From Archivesica marissinica (taxonomy: Eukaryota > Mollusca > Bivalvia > Venerida > Vesicomyidae), in the NCBI GenBank assembly GCA_014843695.1, contig CM026401.1:49774430-49838429 (forward strand): a stretch of DNA of 64,000 nucleotides. Reading direction: 5' to 3'. The notes below the pieces were generated by a model. The model was not told where the DNA came from and searched no databases. It was given only the letters and a program-made list of their open reading frames with translations. The position numbers and the translations under genes are program-made. Of the stretch, positions 54,386-63,845 are shown in pieces (position 1 is the stretch's first letter; each line of letters begins with the position of its first letter).

Positions 54386-54481
54386 ATGTACTGATACCAT
54401 CCAGTGGTACTTGGCCCAATGTGGCCCCATCTTAAAATGTGCTGGTACCCAAACTTTAATGCAACAATAACTGATACCCAC

Positions 54482-54582
54482 CGTTCTGGAGGAACCAATA
54501 GCAGTACAAACAAATCGGACCGTTCTTCCTTCCTCGACTTCCTGTCGTGTTTTGTCAATCCTGACCTGTAGGGGGGTACTAC
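54482..54582 (-). CDS. HSPG2: perlecan exon 6: Ig module 2, first half
   Basis: 101 nt, phase 1 in and phase 0 out. Reads VRIDKTRQEVEEGRTVRFVC then TAIGSSRT, strands A to C of a perlecan Ig. The acceptor is ATTTTTCAG and the donor ACG|GTGGGT. A second half with the core Trp and F-strand Cys is in exon 7. Confidence 0.92.
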
Positions 54583-54619
54583 CTGAAAAATATAATGAAT
54601 GTTCCATTACTGTCAAACC

Positions 54620-54815
54620 CCTTGTGGGGACATAGACATGTTGTTCCTGGACAGGCTTAGACAAACTAAGTGGTTAACCATTAACCAGTACTAAACAATG
54701 TGTGTGAGGTGCCTTGCTCAATGACACTACATATGTGGCCTGACTGAGTATCGAACCTGGGACCATTCGATTCCAAATCCAACGCTCTACAACTGAACAA
54801 TGGACATATTACAAT
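54620..54815 (-). mobile_element. SINE family H, copy 1
   Basis: 'aggtgccttgctcaatgaca', 'gtggcctgactgagtatcga', 'acctgggaccattcgattcc', 'aatccaacgctctacaactg'. Minus-strand head contains a GGTTCGATAC-like B box. Second copy at 62605-62822. Confidence 0.8.
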
Positions 54816-55062
54816 AGACAGAGCCGGGAAACATTTCAATACATATACAAAGCCGAGAAACAAATCTTATACAAATGTATTTACTATAATACTTGTACAT
54901 GTAAGCAACTTTTTGTCAGACGGTCGGACAGATGTACAGAAACTACAAAATCAATGTGGCTCCTCCTCTCTCAGTGCGGAGACAGAAATACCATTGGTAA
55001 TTTAATCGACGACATGCCTGATCCATAAATAACTGCTAAAACAAACTATTGTTATAACATAC

Positions 55063-55264
55063 CAAAGATGACCTTGAGTTCCACTTCCTGTCTGGTTATG
55101 CCGTAACGATTGGTCGCGGTACAGATATATCTGCCCGTGTCCCCTCTCTCGAGGTGTCGGAGGGTCAGAGAATATCTCGGACTGACCGATGATCTATCCG
55201 GCAGCTGTCGACTGTCCATTCTACTCCATAAAATGTTGAACGGTCCTTCCCCATTGACGTGGCA
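55063..55264 (-). CDS. HSPG2: perlecan exon 5: Ig module 1, main part
   Basis: 202 nt. Starts with the B-strand cysteine (CHVNGEGPFNILWSR), has the core tryptophan, and ends with LERGDTGRYICTATNRYG containing the F-strand cysteine. The donor is TTTG|GTATGT, phase 1. The acceptor is TATTTATAG. A SINE lies about 30 bp upstream of the acceptor, so the branch-point region is squeezed between element and exon. Confidence 0.94.
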
Positions 55265-55297
55265 CTATAAATACATTACATCTTGATTTATAATTAG

Positions 55298-55555
55298 TAA
55301 TCCAGGGGTCGCAGGTTCGATCCCCCGTCTGACCATAATAAAATTAACAGTCTTTCACATGGGACGTTAAACCGAGGTCTCGTGTCGGTGCTTTACACCG
55401 TGCACGTAAAAGAACCAGAGGAGACTCTGGAATGGGTCTCTGTCTGTATCTTTGCACTATCCTCCAAAATCTAAAATGACTAATCTCTTCAGGAGGCGTC
55501 GCTCATATGGGCAACCGGTAGCGACGATAAATAAACGTAAAACACACACACATTA
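55298..55555 (+). mobile_element. SINE family G, copy lacking its A box
   Basis: Starts 'gtaatccaggggtcgcaggt', 'tcgatcccccgtctgacc' and ends 'gatgggc'-type tail 'cggtagcgacgataaataaa'. Sits about 30 bp upstream of exon 5's acceptor. Confidence 0.88.
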
Positions 55556-55601
55556 TAATTAGACAAATACATATATTAACTGATTTGCAAAGACGATTAT
55601 T

Positions 55602-55855
55602 TGGCTGTCCGATTAGCGCAGTGGTCAGCACGCTCGCTTCTCACCAATGCAAACTGGGTTCGATCCTCGGAATGGGAAGTATGTGAGATGGTACGGAGGT
55701 CGTCAGATCGGACAGACAAGTTATCTCTTTGAACTCCGTTTTCCACTAACAGGAATGACCACACCTACGCTTTCAACCACGCCAACGAGGTTGGTTAATA
55801 TAAGTTGTTAAAGCTTGTTTCGTAATCATTGTAAAATCAATTTTAACGTTTATAC
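55602..55855 (+). mobile_element. SINE family D, full copy
   Basis: Head 'ctgtccgattagcgcagtgg', 'tcagcacgctcgcttctcac', 'ctgggttcgatcctcgg' (A and B boxes), tail 'gccaacgaggttggttaata' and 'cttgtttcgtaatcattg', the tail being shared with SINE E. Confidence 0.88.
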
Positions 55856-55892
55856 AAAGATATTGCTTATCAGTCTGTTTGCATAATTCTGT

Positions 55893-56352
55893 ACCTGTGT
55901 TAGTGGTCACCTCTATTAAGCAGTCACCTGCATTAAACAGCAAGTTTCCTGATTCACAATATGTTGTTTTATTATACATTTACCCTCTATTAAGCAGTCA
56001 CCTGTATTAAGCAGCCAGTGTCCAGATTCCCAATATTTTGTTTTATTATACATTTACCCTCTATTAAGCAGTCACCTGTATTAAGCAGCCAGTGTCCAGA
56101 TTCCCAATATTTTGTTTTTTTTTTTCTATTAAGCAGTCACCTGTATTAAGCAGCCAGTGTCCAGATTCCCAATATGTCGTTTTATTATACATTTACCCTC
56201 TATTAAGCAGTCACCTGTATTAAGCAGCCAGTGTCCAGATTCCCAATATGTCGTTTTAGTACACATTTGGCCTCTATTAAGCAGTCACCTGTGCTAAGTA
56301 GCAAAATTCTGTGATTACCTTGGCTGGCTGCTTAAGACAGGTTTGACTGTAG
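55893..56352. mobile_element. MITE family J with internally amplified segment
   Basis: Ends 'acctgtgttagtggtcacct' and 'gacaggtttgactgta'. Inside, a ~75-bp block ('ttaagcagtcacctgtatta', 'agcagccagtgtccagattc', 'ccaatatttt') is repeated about five times, so the 180-bp element has grown to 460 bp. Confidence 0.8.
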
Positions 56353-56554
56353 ATATATTATTGAACAATACACCACATTGGCTAATCCACTAGCGAAGCC
56401 GATCTAAATCAAAAGCATGCCTGCAATTAGTATAAGCTTTATTTATTTTAGAAATATAATTATTCAAACCTTAGAGTGTAGGAACAATACGAGACAATAT
56501 ATTTATTAATCGTATGTTGATCAATTGTTTCGTATACGGTATATAAATAAAGTT

Positions 56555-56800
56555 TAAACTTATTTTACAACGATTGCGAAGCAAGTTTTAACAACTTATA
56601 TTAATCACTCTCGTTGGCGCGGATGAAAGCGTTAATGTGGTCATTCGTGTGGGAGGAAACCGGCGTACCCGGAGAAAACCCACCTGTCCGATCTGGTGAC
56701 CACCGTACCATCTCACATAGCCTACTTCCCGGTCCGAGGATCGAACCCGGGTTGCATTGGTGAGAAGCGAGCGCGCTAACCATGCGCTAATCGGACAGCC
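56555..56800 (-). mobile_element. SINE family D, antisense copy
   Basis: 'gcgaagcaagttttaacaac', 'cactctcgttggcgcggatg', 'ggtccgaggatcgaacccgg', 'gcgctaatcggacagcc'. Good B box on the minus strand. Confidence 0.88.
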
Positions 56801-56824
56801 TGCAATTGACCAGTTGTAAAGAGA

Positions 56825-56962
56825 CCACTAAATCCACATTGCCTCATCTCTCACTCACTGTAGATGGATTCCTTCAGGAATGAGGTCTCGAGAGCGATTA
56901 ATCTAATTTTGTAAAAATTTGTTTCACAATCGAGGTTAAAATAAATTTGAATTCACTAGTAA
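56825..56962 (+). mobile_element. SINE family E, tail fragment
   Basis: 'aaatccacattgcctcatct', 'ggaatgaggtctcgagagcg', 'tttcacaatcgaggttaaaa'. Ends just beside exon 4's donor (56971-56974). Confidence 0.8.
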
Positions 56963-56974
56963 TGATTGGGCTAC

Positions 56975-57110
56975 CTGGAACACCGCAGTGGAGCCTTCAG
57001 GTTCCTCCACCCTGAGCGGCGAGACAACAACATCTGGGCGCAAGTCCACATCACGACGACTGCATGAACCACTTGGCTGCGATGGATCGCCAACATATCC
57101 ATCAGCACAC
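56975..57110 (-). CDS. HSPG2: perlecan exon 4: end of laminin-EGF and start of Ig module 1
   Basis: 136 nt. CADGYVGDPSQPSGSC closes the last laminin-EGF module. DVVVSPLRVEEPEGSTAVFQ then opens the first Ig module of domain IV (strands A-B). The acceptor is TTGTAACAG and the donor is CAG|GTAGCC, phase 0. This exon marks the border of domains III and IV. A 37-bp tandem array begins about 50 bp upstream in the preceding intron. Confidence 0.94.
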
Positions 57111-57159
57111 CTGTTACAATAATTAACCAAAGGTGACATGATACATGTACTAACATTAC

Positions 57160-58195
57160 CTTATTATACCGTAAACTCTCACATAGAAACATTAAACTTA
57201 TTATACCGTAAACTCTCACATAGGTACATCAAACTTATTATACCGTAAACTCTCACATAGGTACATCAAACTTATAATACCGTAAACTCTCACATAGGTA
57301 CATCAAACTTATTATACCGTAAACTCTCAAATAGGTACATCAAACTTATTATACCGTAAACTCTCACATAGGTAAATCAACTTATTATACCATAAACTCT
57401 CACATAGGTACATTAAACTTATTATACCGTAAACTCTCACATAGGTGCATCAAACTTATTTTACCATAAACTCTCACATAGGTACATCAAACTTATTTTA
57501 CCATAAACTCTCACATAGGTGCATCAAACTTATTTTACCATAAACTCTCACATAGGAACATCAAACTTATTATACCGTAAACACTCACATAGGTAAATCA
57601 ACTTATTATACCATAAACTCTCACATAGGTACATTAAACTTATTATACCGTAAACTCTCACATAGGTGCATCAAACTTATTTTACCATAAACTCTCACAT
57701 AGGAACATCAAACTTATTATACCGTAAACACTCACATAGGTAAATCAACTTATTATACCATAAACTCTCACATAGGTACATTAAACTTATTATACCGTAA
57801 ACTCTCACATAGGTGCATCAAACTTATTTTACCATAAACTCTCACATAGGAACATCAAACTTATTATACCGTAAACACTCACATAGGTAAATCAACTTAT
57901 TATACCATAAACTCTCACATAGGTACATTAAACTTATTATACCGTAAACTCTCACATAGGTGCATCAAACTTATTTTACCATAAACTCTCACATAGGTAC
58001 ATCAAACTTATTTTACCATAAACTCTCACATAGGTGCATCAAACTTATTTTACCATAAACTCTCACATAGGTACATCAAACTTATTTTACCATAAACTCT
58101 CACATAGGTGCATCAAACTTATTTTACCATAAACTCTCACATAGGTACATCAAACTTATTTTACCATAAACTCTCACATAGGTGCATCAAACTTT
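57160..58195. repeat. 37-bp array, about 28 copies
   Basis: The unit is ataggtacatcaaacttatt, ataccgtaaactctcac. A four-unit higher-order pattern (gtaaatcaa, gtacattaaa, gtgcatcaaa, gaacatcaaa) recurs at 57370-57960. Exon 4's acceptor is not included. Confidence 0.96.
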
Positions 58196-58289
58196 ATAAA
58201 AGCAGCTATTCACATCATCATCAATACCATAAACATTGATCACGTTGAAGCCAAACCAACATTCATAATCAAGGCCAGAAGTCCCAGTA

Positions 58290-58560
58290 ATATCAATGGA
58301 GGTGGGGCAGATATGCTGACTGCTTATCCACTGATTGATAGCTAAATGGTTGTCATACGTATGGAGATATAGTTGTATATTAGTCTAAATATCTATGGAG
58401 GTGGGGCAGATATGCTGACTGCTTATCCACTGATTGATAGCTAAATGGTTGTCATACGTATGGAGTTATAATTGTATATTAGTCTATGGAGGTGGGGTAG
58501 ATATGCTGACTGCTTATATAATGATAGATAGCTAAATGGCCGTTGTATGTATGGAGAATA
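58290..58560. repeat. ~100-bp unit, about three copies, antisense to 8798-9150
   Basis: 'ggaggtggggcagatatgct', 'gactgcttatccactgattg', 'atagctaaatggttgtcata'. Same family as 8798-9150 but reversed. Confidence 0.85.
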
Positions 58561-58885
58561 AAGTGAATCTAGGACCTCCAAGAGTGGCAGATATGCAAAT
58601 CCCACTAGAGGGCTGCAGATGCTTGCAAAGAACGAGGCTCTGTTGAGTTCTTTGCATGCATCTTAAGCCTGAGGGTAGGATTACCTTATCTACAACTCTA
58701 TGGAGGTGGTAGATTTATTTTCTAACCTTTGTTAAGCTTATGATGTACTTTACACATTATGCCAGCCTATATATACACACACGCATCAATGGTGTATGAA
58801 TTAACAATAAAGTGATGAGGACATTGGAATATGCCGGAGAGCCCAAAACCCATTACAACATTTCAAAAACTAGAAACTAGATTCC

Positions 58886-59110
58886 TAACCCTCTGTATGC
58901 TAGCGGCAGATAAAATCACTTTGTCAAACAGCATAGAGCCAGATCTGATGGCACACATGCACACAATGTGCCATCTGATCAGGCTCTATGCTGTTTGCTA
59001 TTCGGATAGTAGAGCTAACACTTGGCTGAACAGCAAACAACATAGATCCTGAGCAGACGCAGCATTTCTCCGCGAATGTGATTTTATTTACTCAGTAGGC
59101 AAAGGGTTTA
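58886..59110. mobile_element. MITE family C, copy 4
   Basis: Ends 'accctctgtatgctagcggc' and 'cagtaggcaaagggtt'. Two hairpins: 'aacagcatagagccagatct' with 'tgatcaggctctatgctgtt', and 'gctattcggatagta'/'aacaacatagatcctgagca' remnants. Confidence 0.75.
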
Positions 59111-59162
59111 TAAATAAGTTTAAAACTGATTACATAACATAATTAGTACAAATCTACTCTCT

Positions 59163-59454
59163 AGTTTTGGATATGTTATGTTATATTTCGGGTTTTACGC
59201 CTGCATCAGCACCATTTTGGGCTATATCGCCGGCGGGCAGTTTACCTAACAACACCTTTCCTGGGCAGGCTCCAGCGGTTAACCAGTACTTGGGTGCACC
59301 AACCTCCGTAAGAAACTGCCAACTTTTTCATATAAATGAGACACGGCCTGAGCGGAGCTCGAACCTGTGACCATCAGCGATGATAGGTTACAGTGGTATA
59401 CAAGTCAGCGACCGTAACCACTCGACCACGGAGGCGGACCAGTTTTGGATATGT
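59163..59454 (-). mobile_element. SINE family F, full copy with 14-bp target duplication
   Basis: The perfect duplication agttttggatatgt lies at 59163-59176 and 59441-59454. The body holds 'cgggttttacgcctgcatca', 'gggcaggctccagcggttaa', 'gagctcgaacctgtgacc', 'cactcgaccacggaggcgga'. The best-preserved copy in the window. Confidence 0.96.
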
Positions 59455-59510
59455 GAATTTGCTTTCGCAGACTCCAGATTAAATAGAAAGCTTGGAAAGC
59501 AATTACTTAC

Positions 59511-59597
59511 ACCTGGCACTGCCTGCCACTGTAACCCGTAGGACATCTATCACATGTCACCTGGTTGTCGTCGGCTAGGTAGCAAGTTCGGGAAAAC
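59511..59597 (-). CDS. HSPG2: perlecan exon 3: laminin-type EGF
   Basis: 87 nt, phase 2 in and phase 2 out. Reads FSRTCYLADDNQVTCDRC then PTGYSGRQCQV, matching the F-x-x-x-C...TCDxC...GYxGxxCE pattern that follows the laminin-IV-bearing module in perlecan domain III. The acceptor TTCCTTAG|G plus the first 9 exon bases is repeated about 28 times upstream in the intron. I chose the donor at CAGGT|GTAAGT because the alternative (CAG|GTGTAA) gives a stop after joining to exon 4. Confidence 0.93.
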
Positions 59598-61445
59598 CTA
59601 AGGAACACAATTATGTAAGTTTGAGTTTGAGAAATGCGGATTTTGTTGCCGATCACGGGAAAACCTAAGGAACACAATTATGTAAGTTTGAGAAATGCGG
59701 ATTTTGTTGCCGATCACGGGAAAACCTAAGGAACACAATTATGTAAGCTAGAGTTTGAGAAATGGGGAATTTGTTGCCAATCACGGGAAAACCTAAGGAA
59801 CACAATTATGTAAGTTTGAGAAATGCGGATTATGTTGCCAGTCACGGGAAAACCTAAGGAACACAATTATGTAAGCTTGAGTTTGAGAAATGCGGATTTT
59901 GTTGCCGATCACGGGAAAATCTAAGGAACACAATTATGTAAGTTTGAGTTTGAGAAATGCGGATTTTGTTGCCGATCACGGGAAAACCTAAGGAACACAA
60001 TTATGTAAGCTTGAGTTTGAGAAATGCGGATTTTGTTGCCGATCACGGGAAAACCTAAGGAACACAATTATGTAAGTTTGAGTTTGAGAAATGCGGATTT
60101 TGTTGCCGATCACGGGAAAACCTAAGGAACACAATTATGTAAGCTTGAGTTTGAGAAATGCGGATTTTGTTGCCGATCACGGGAAAACCTAAGGAACACA
60201 ATTATGTAAGTTTGCGTTTGAGAAATGCGGATTTTGTTGCCGATCACGGGAAAACCTAAGGAACACAATTATGTAAGCTTGAGTTTGAGAAATGCGGATT
60301 TTGTTGCTGATCACGGGAAAACCTAAGGAACACAATTATGTAAACTTGAGTTTGAGAAATGCGGATTTTGTTGCCGATCACGGGAACACCGTAGGAACAC
60401 AATTATGTAAATTTGAGAAATGCGGATTTTGTTGCCGATCACGGGAAAACCTAAGGAACGCAATTATGTAAACTTGAGTTTGAGAAATGCGGATTTTTGT
60501 TGCCGATCACGGGAACACCGAAGGAACACAATTATGTAAGTTTGAGAAATGCAGATTATGTTGCCGTTCACGGGAAAACCTAAGGAACACAATTATGTAA
60601 GCTTGAGTTTGAGAAAGGCGGATTTTGTTGCCGATCACGGGAAAACCTAAGGAACACAATTATGTAAGCTTGAGTTTGAGAAATGCGGATTTTGTTGCCG
60701 ATCACGGGAAAACCGAAGGAACACAATCATGTAAGCTTGAGTTTGAGAAATGCGGATTTTGTTGCCGATCACGGGAAAACCTAAGGAACACAATTATTTA
60801 AGTTTGAGAAATGCGGATTATGTTGCCGGTCACGGGAAAACCTAAGGAACACAATTATGTAAGCTTGAGTTTGAGAAATGCGGATTTTGTTGCCGATCAC
60901 GGGAAAACCTAAGGAACACAATTATATAAGTTTGAGTTTGAGAAATGCGGATTATGTTGCCGATCACGGGAAAACCTAAGGAACACAATTATGTAAGCTT
61001 GAGTTTGAGAAATGCGGATTTTGTTGCCGATCACGGGAAAACCTAAGGAACACAATTATGTAAGCTTGAGTTTGAGAAATGCGGATTTTGTTGCCGATCA
61101 CGGGAAAACCTAAGGAACACAATTATATAAGTTTGAGTTTGAGAAATGCGGATTATGTTGCCGATCACGGGAAAACCTAAGGAACACAATTATGTAAGCT
61201 TGAGTTTGAGAAATACGGATTTTGTTGCCGATCACGGGAAAACCTAAGGAACACAATTATGTAAGTTTGAGTTTGAGAAATGCGGATTTTGTTGCCGATC
61301 ACGGGATAACCTAAGGAACACAATAGCCTAAGGAACACAATTATGTAAGTTTGAGAAATGCAGATTTTGTTGCTGATCACGGGAAAACCTAAGGAACACA
61401 ATTATGTAAGCTTGAGTTTGAGAAATGCGGATTTTGTTGCCGATC
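59590..61445. repeat. 67-bp array carrying exon 3's acceptor, about 28 copies
   Basis: The unit is cgggaaaacctaaggaacac, aattatgtaagcttgagttt, gagaaatgcggattttgttg, ccgatca, with a 61-bp variant lacking 'agtttg'. On the gene strand each reads GTGTTCCTTAG|GTTTTCCCG, i.e. the acceptor plus the exon's first nine bases. The real acceptor is the 3'-most copy. Confidence 0.97.
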
Positions 61446-61619
61446 ATATAACAAACATAATACAATCACTTAGGCTTAAAATATCGATTATCAATCCTGA
61501 TCATTAATTTTACAGAAATTAAGCAATTTCATAAAAACCTGTAACAGATTACGATTGTTCCCTCCCTCCTTCCTATATAATTGACAAAACAATTTTATCG
61601 CCTAGCAACTGATGATGAT

Positions 61620-61906
61620 GATGTTTTACGTTTATTTATCGTCGCTACCGGTTGCCCATATGAGCGACGCCTCCTGAAGAGATTAGTCATTTTAGATTGT
61701 TGGAGGATAGTGCAATGATACAGACAGAGACCCATTCCAGAATCTCCTCTGGTTCTTTTACGTGCACGGTGTACAGCACTGACATGAGACCTCAGTTTAA
61801 CGTCCCATCTGAAAGACTGTTAATTTTATTAGGGTCAGACGGGGGATCGAACCTGCGATCCCTGGATTACCAGTCCAGCGTGCTACCACTGGATTACAGA
61901 TCCGTA
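61620..61906 (-). mobile_element. SINE family G, full copy
   Basis: 'ttacgtttatttatcgtcgc', 'ccattccagaatctcctctg', 'gacgggggatcgaacctgcg', 'gctaccactggattacagat'. In intron 2. Confidence 0.9.
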
Positions 61907-62116
61907 AGACAAACCCTCGTAACTGAGTTGAAGCCCGTCCTAACCATTGAGGTACTGTCCTTGGGCAAGACACTTGAATCCACATTGACAGAATTTGAAC
62001 ACAATCATATCCAGAGCAACGAGGGCCACGCGATTTCTCAGTTCACGATGACATTCACTCGGTTATAATTTGCACGTACCAAGTTTCATCTTGCACATTA
62101 TTTTGTTTCAACTTAC

Positions 62117-62244
62117 TGGTTCGGTGGAGTGGTAAGCGGGCATGGACAAGCTCGACAATCATTGGGTGTTCCTGACGTAGAGACTCCGTAGTAACCAGTT
62201 GCACATCTCTCGCATCGGTCTCCATCTGTGTTGTGCTGACATCC
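62117..62244 (-). CDS. HSPG2: perlecan exon 2: laminin-type EGF
   Basis: 128 nt after a TTGCAG acceptor. Reads [20 protein letters not shown] and then [15 protein letters not shown], the CxxNTxGxxCxxC signature of laminin-EGF modules. The donor is CCA|GTAAGT, phase 2. The following intron carries a SINE and the 67-bp acceptor array. Confidence 0.95.
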
Positions 62245-62294
62245 CTGCAAGAAACACAAAAACTCATCACAATTACTCTGGATATGTGTACGTT

Positions 62295-62616
62295 CAGGCG
62301 CGTAGCTAAGCCTAAATATGGACTACGCACTATCCTAGGGGGGTCCGGGGGCATGCCCCACCCGGAGATGTTTCCCCCCCCCCCGCTATATGGTCTCAGG
62401 TGACGTTTGCCAACTATGAACATCAGCTACTTTCAATATCTGTTGGCATTTCGTTCATGTCTGCTTTCTTGTGAATGATCAATGTCAGTGTCTCCCCTTA
62501 CCCCCTTACGATCTAGTTTTTATTGCATTTTTTGTATTTATTTAATTTTCATTTTCAGGAACTGTCAAAATTAATCTTACGCACGTGCGTACATGCGTAA
62601 GTCTAGCTACGTGCCT
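62295..62616. mobile_element. TIR element, possibly hAT-like
   Basis: Ends caggcgcgtagct and agctacgtgcctg are inverted repeats with one mismatch. Inside are the palindromic 'gggggcatgcccc' and an 11-C run at 62374-62384. The CAGGCGCGTAGC-type end recalls hAT termini, but I see no 8-bp target duplication. Non-coding. Confidence 0.55.
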
Positions 62617-62822
62617 GTTCTTGTCAAACCCCTTGCGAGGACATGTTTTCATAGGCAGGCTTAGCTGACCTAAGTGGTTAACCAGTACTAAGCAATGTGT
62701 GTGAGGTGCCTTGCTCAATGACACTACATACGTGGCCTGACTGAGTATCGAACCCGGGACCGTTCGATTCCAAATCCGACGCTCTACCACTGGATCACGG
62801 ACGCCACTGGACCACAGACGCC
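62605..62822 (-). mobile_element. SINE family H, copy 2
   Basis: 'ttgtcaaaccccttgcgagg', 'aggtgccttgctcaatgaca', 'atcgaacccgggaccgttcg', 'cgacgctctaccactggatc'. Better B box than copy 1. Its head is followed by a short 'acgccactggaccacag' duplication. Confidence 0.85.
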
Positions 62823-62829
62823 ACACTAT

Positions 62830-63510
62830 AGCTAGAACCGGTGATATTTGTGTTTCAAAAAGAGGCTTGTGCAAATAATGTGTTCACTCTCAATCAAGCA
62901 TAATGATGTTTATTTTATTGCATGCAATATCAGTTAGTAAGAAATAAATCATAACTGAATCAATAACAAAGTGAAAGCAACAGCACTGGCCTCCATCTTT
63001 TATTTATGCTGTGATACCAATGACCGGTGACGATGTAAATTTCGCCTTACAAGTTTATACCAGTAGCAATACATGCCATATAAGGCAATCATGACATGCC
63101 ATATAAGGCAATCATGTGACGTCACATGAGTAGCGGGCACCTTACAAATGCAGCCGATAGATAACAAATTCATTGAAATTCACCAGAATATTGACTACAT
63201 GAACGAAAACTTACGAGTGTAATGAGAAAAAATGTTTTGAGTAAATGAAGGTAAATTCAGCAGTAGAAATGACATATCAGCTTGTTTTTGCTATGGACAG
63301 TTGCAGAAATCCGACGGAAATTGTCAATAGTAAACACAGAATGAGCATGTGCAGTTCATTTGGATTTATTCTGATATCACCGCTCATTAGTATTCACCGA
63401 CATTAGGGTCACTGGGGGGATACGCCCGGTTATTTGCCAATGTTGAGATTAATTGTGGTGCCTCAATCATTATGGTGTAATGTCTGTATTGGTTTTATAT
63501 CTCATATATT
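62830..63510. other. intron 1 DNA with no recognised feature
   Basis: A 'catgccatataaggcaatca' duplication at 63070-63115. Otherwise no exon, SINE or array. Confidence 0.5.
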
Positions 63511-63524
63511 TATTTCAATGTTAA

Positions 63525-63773
63525 TGAGATGGGCAATAAATATTTGTAGCAGTGTTTGGCACCGTATATCTCAAAACTGTGTTGGTAAGCCGTAAAACAC
63601 AACTCAACGACAATGGGCAATAAATATTTGTAGCTGTGTTTGGCACCGTATATCTCAAAACTGTGTTGGTAAGCCGTAAAACACAACTCAACAACAATGG
63701 GCAATAAATATTTGTAGCCGTGTTTGGCACCGTATATCTCAAAACTGTGTTGGTAAGCCGTAAAACACAACAT
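63525..63773. repeat. 84-bp array, three copies
   Basis: The unit aatgggcaataaatatttgt, agcagtgtttggcaccgtat, atctcaaaactgtgttggta, agccgtaaaacacaactcaa. Being a multiple of three it leaves minus frames open. It lies about 70 bp from exon 1's donor and does not include it. Confidence 0.95.
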
Positions 63774-63845
63774 CAAATTTACAGTAACATAAATATAACC
63801 ACGAACACATGTTTCTTGCTATTTCACGAGACAAACTTCACTAAC

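Noticed and set aside
53534..54470. Cys-rich plus frames (MCLYRRHS)
   Set aside because: Derived from the ~79-bp array in intron 6; open in several frames.
62055..62423. 122-codon minus frame around exon 2
   Set aside because: Shifted frame across exon 2 and its intron; the laminin-EGF frame with proper splice sites is the real one.
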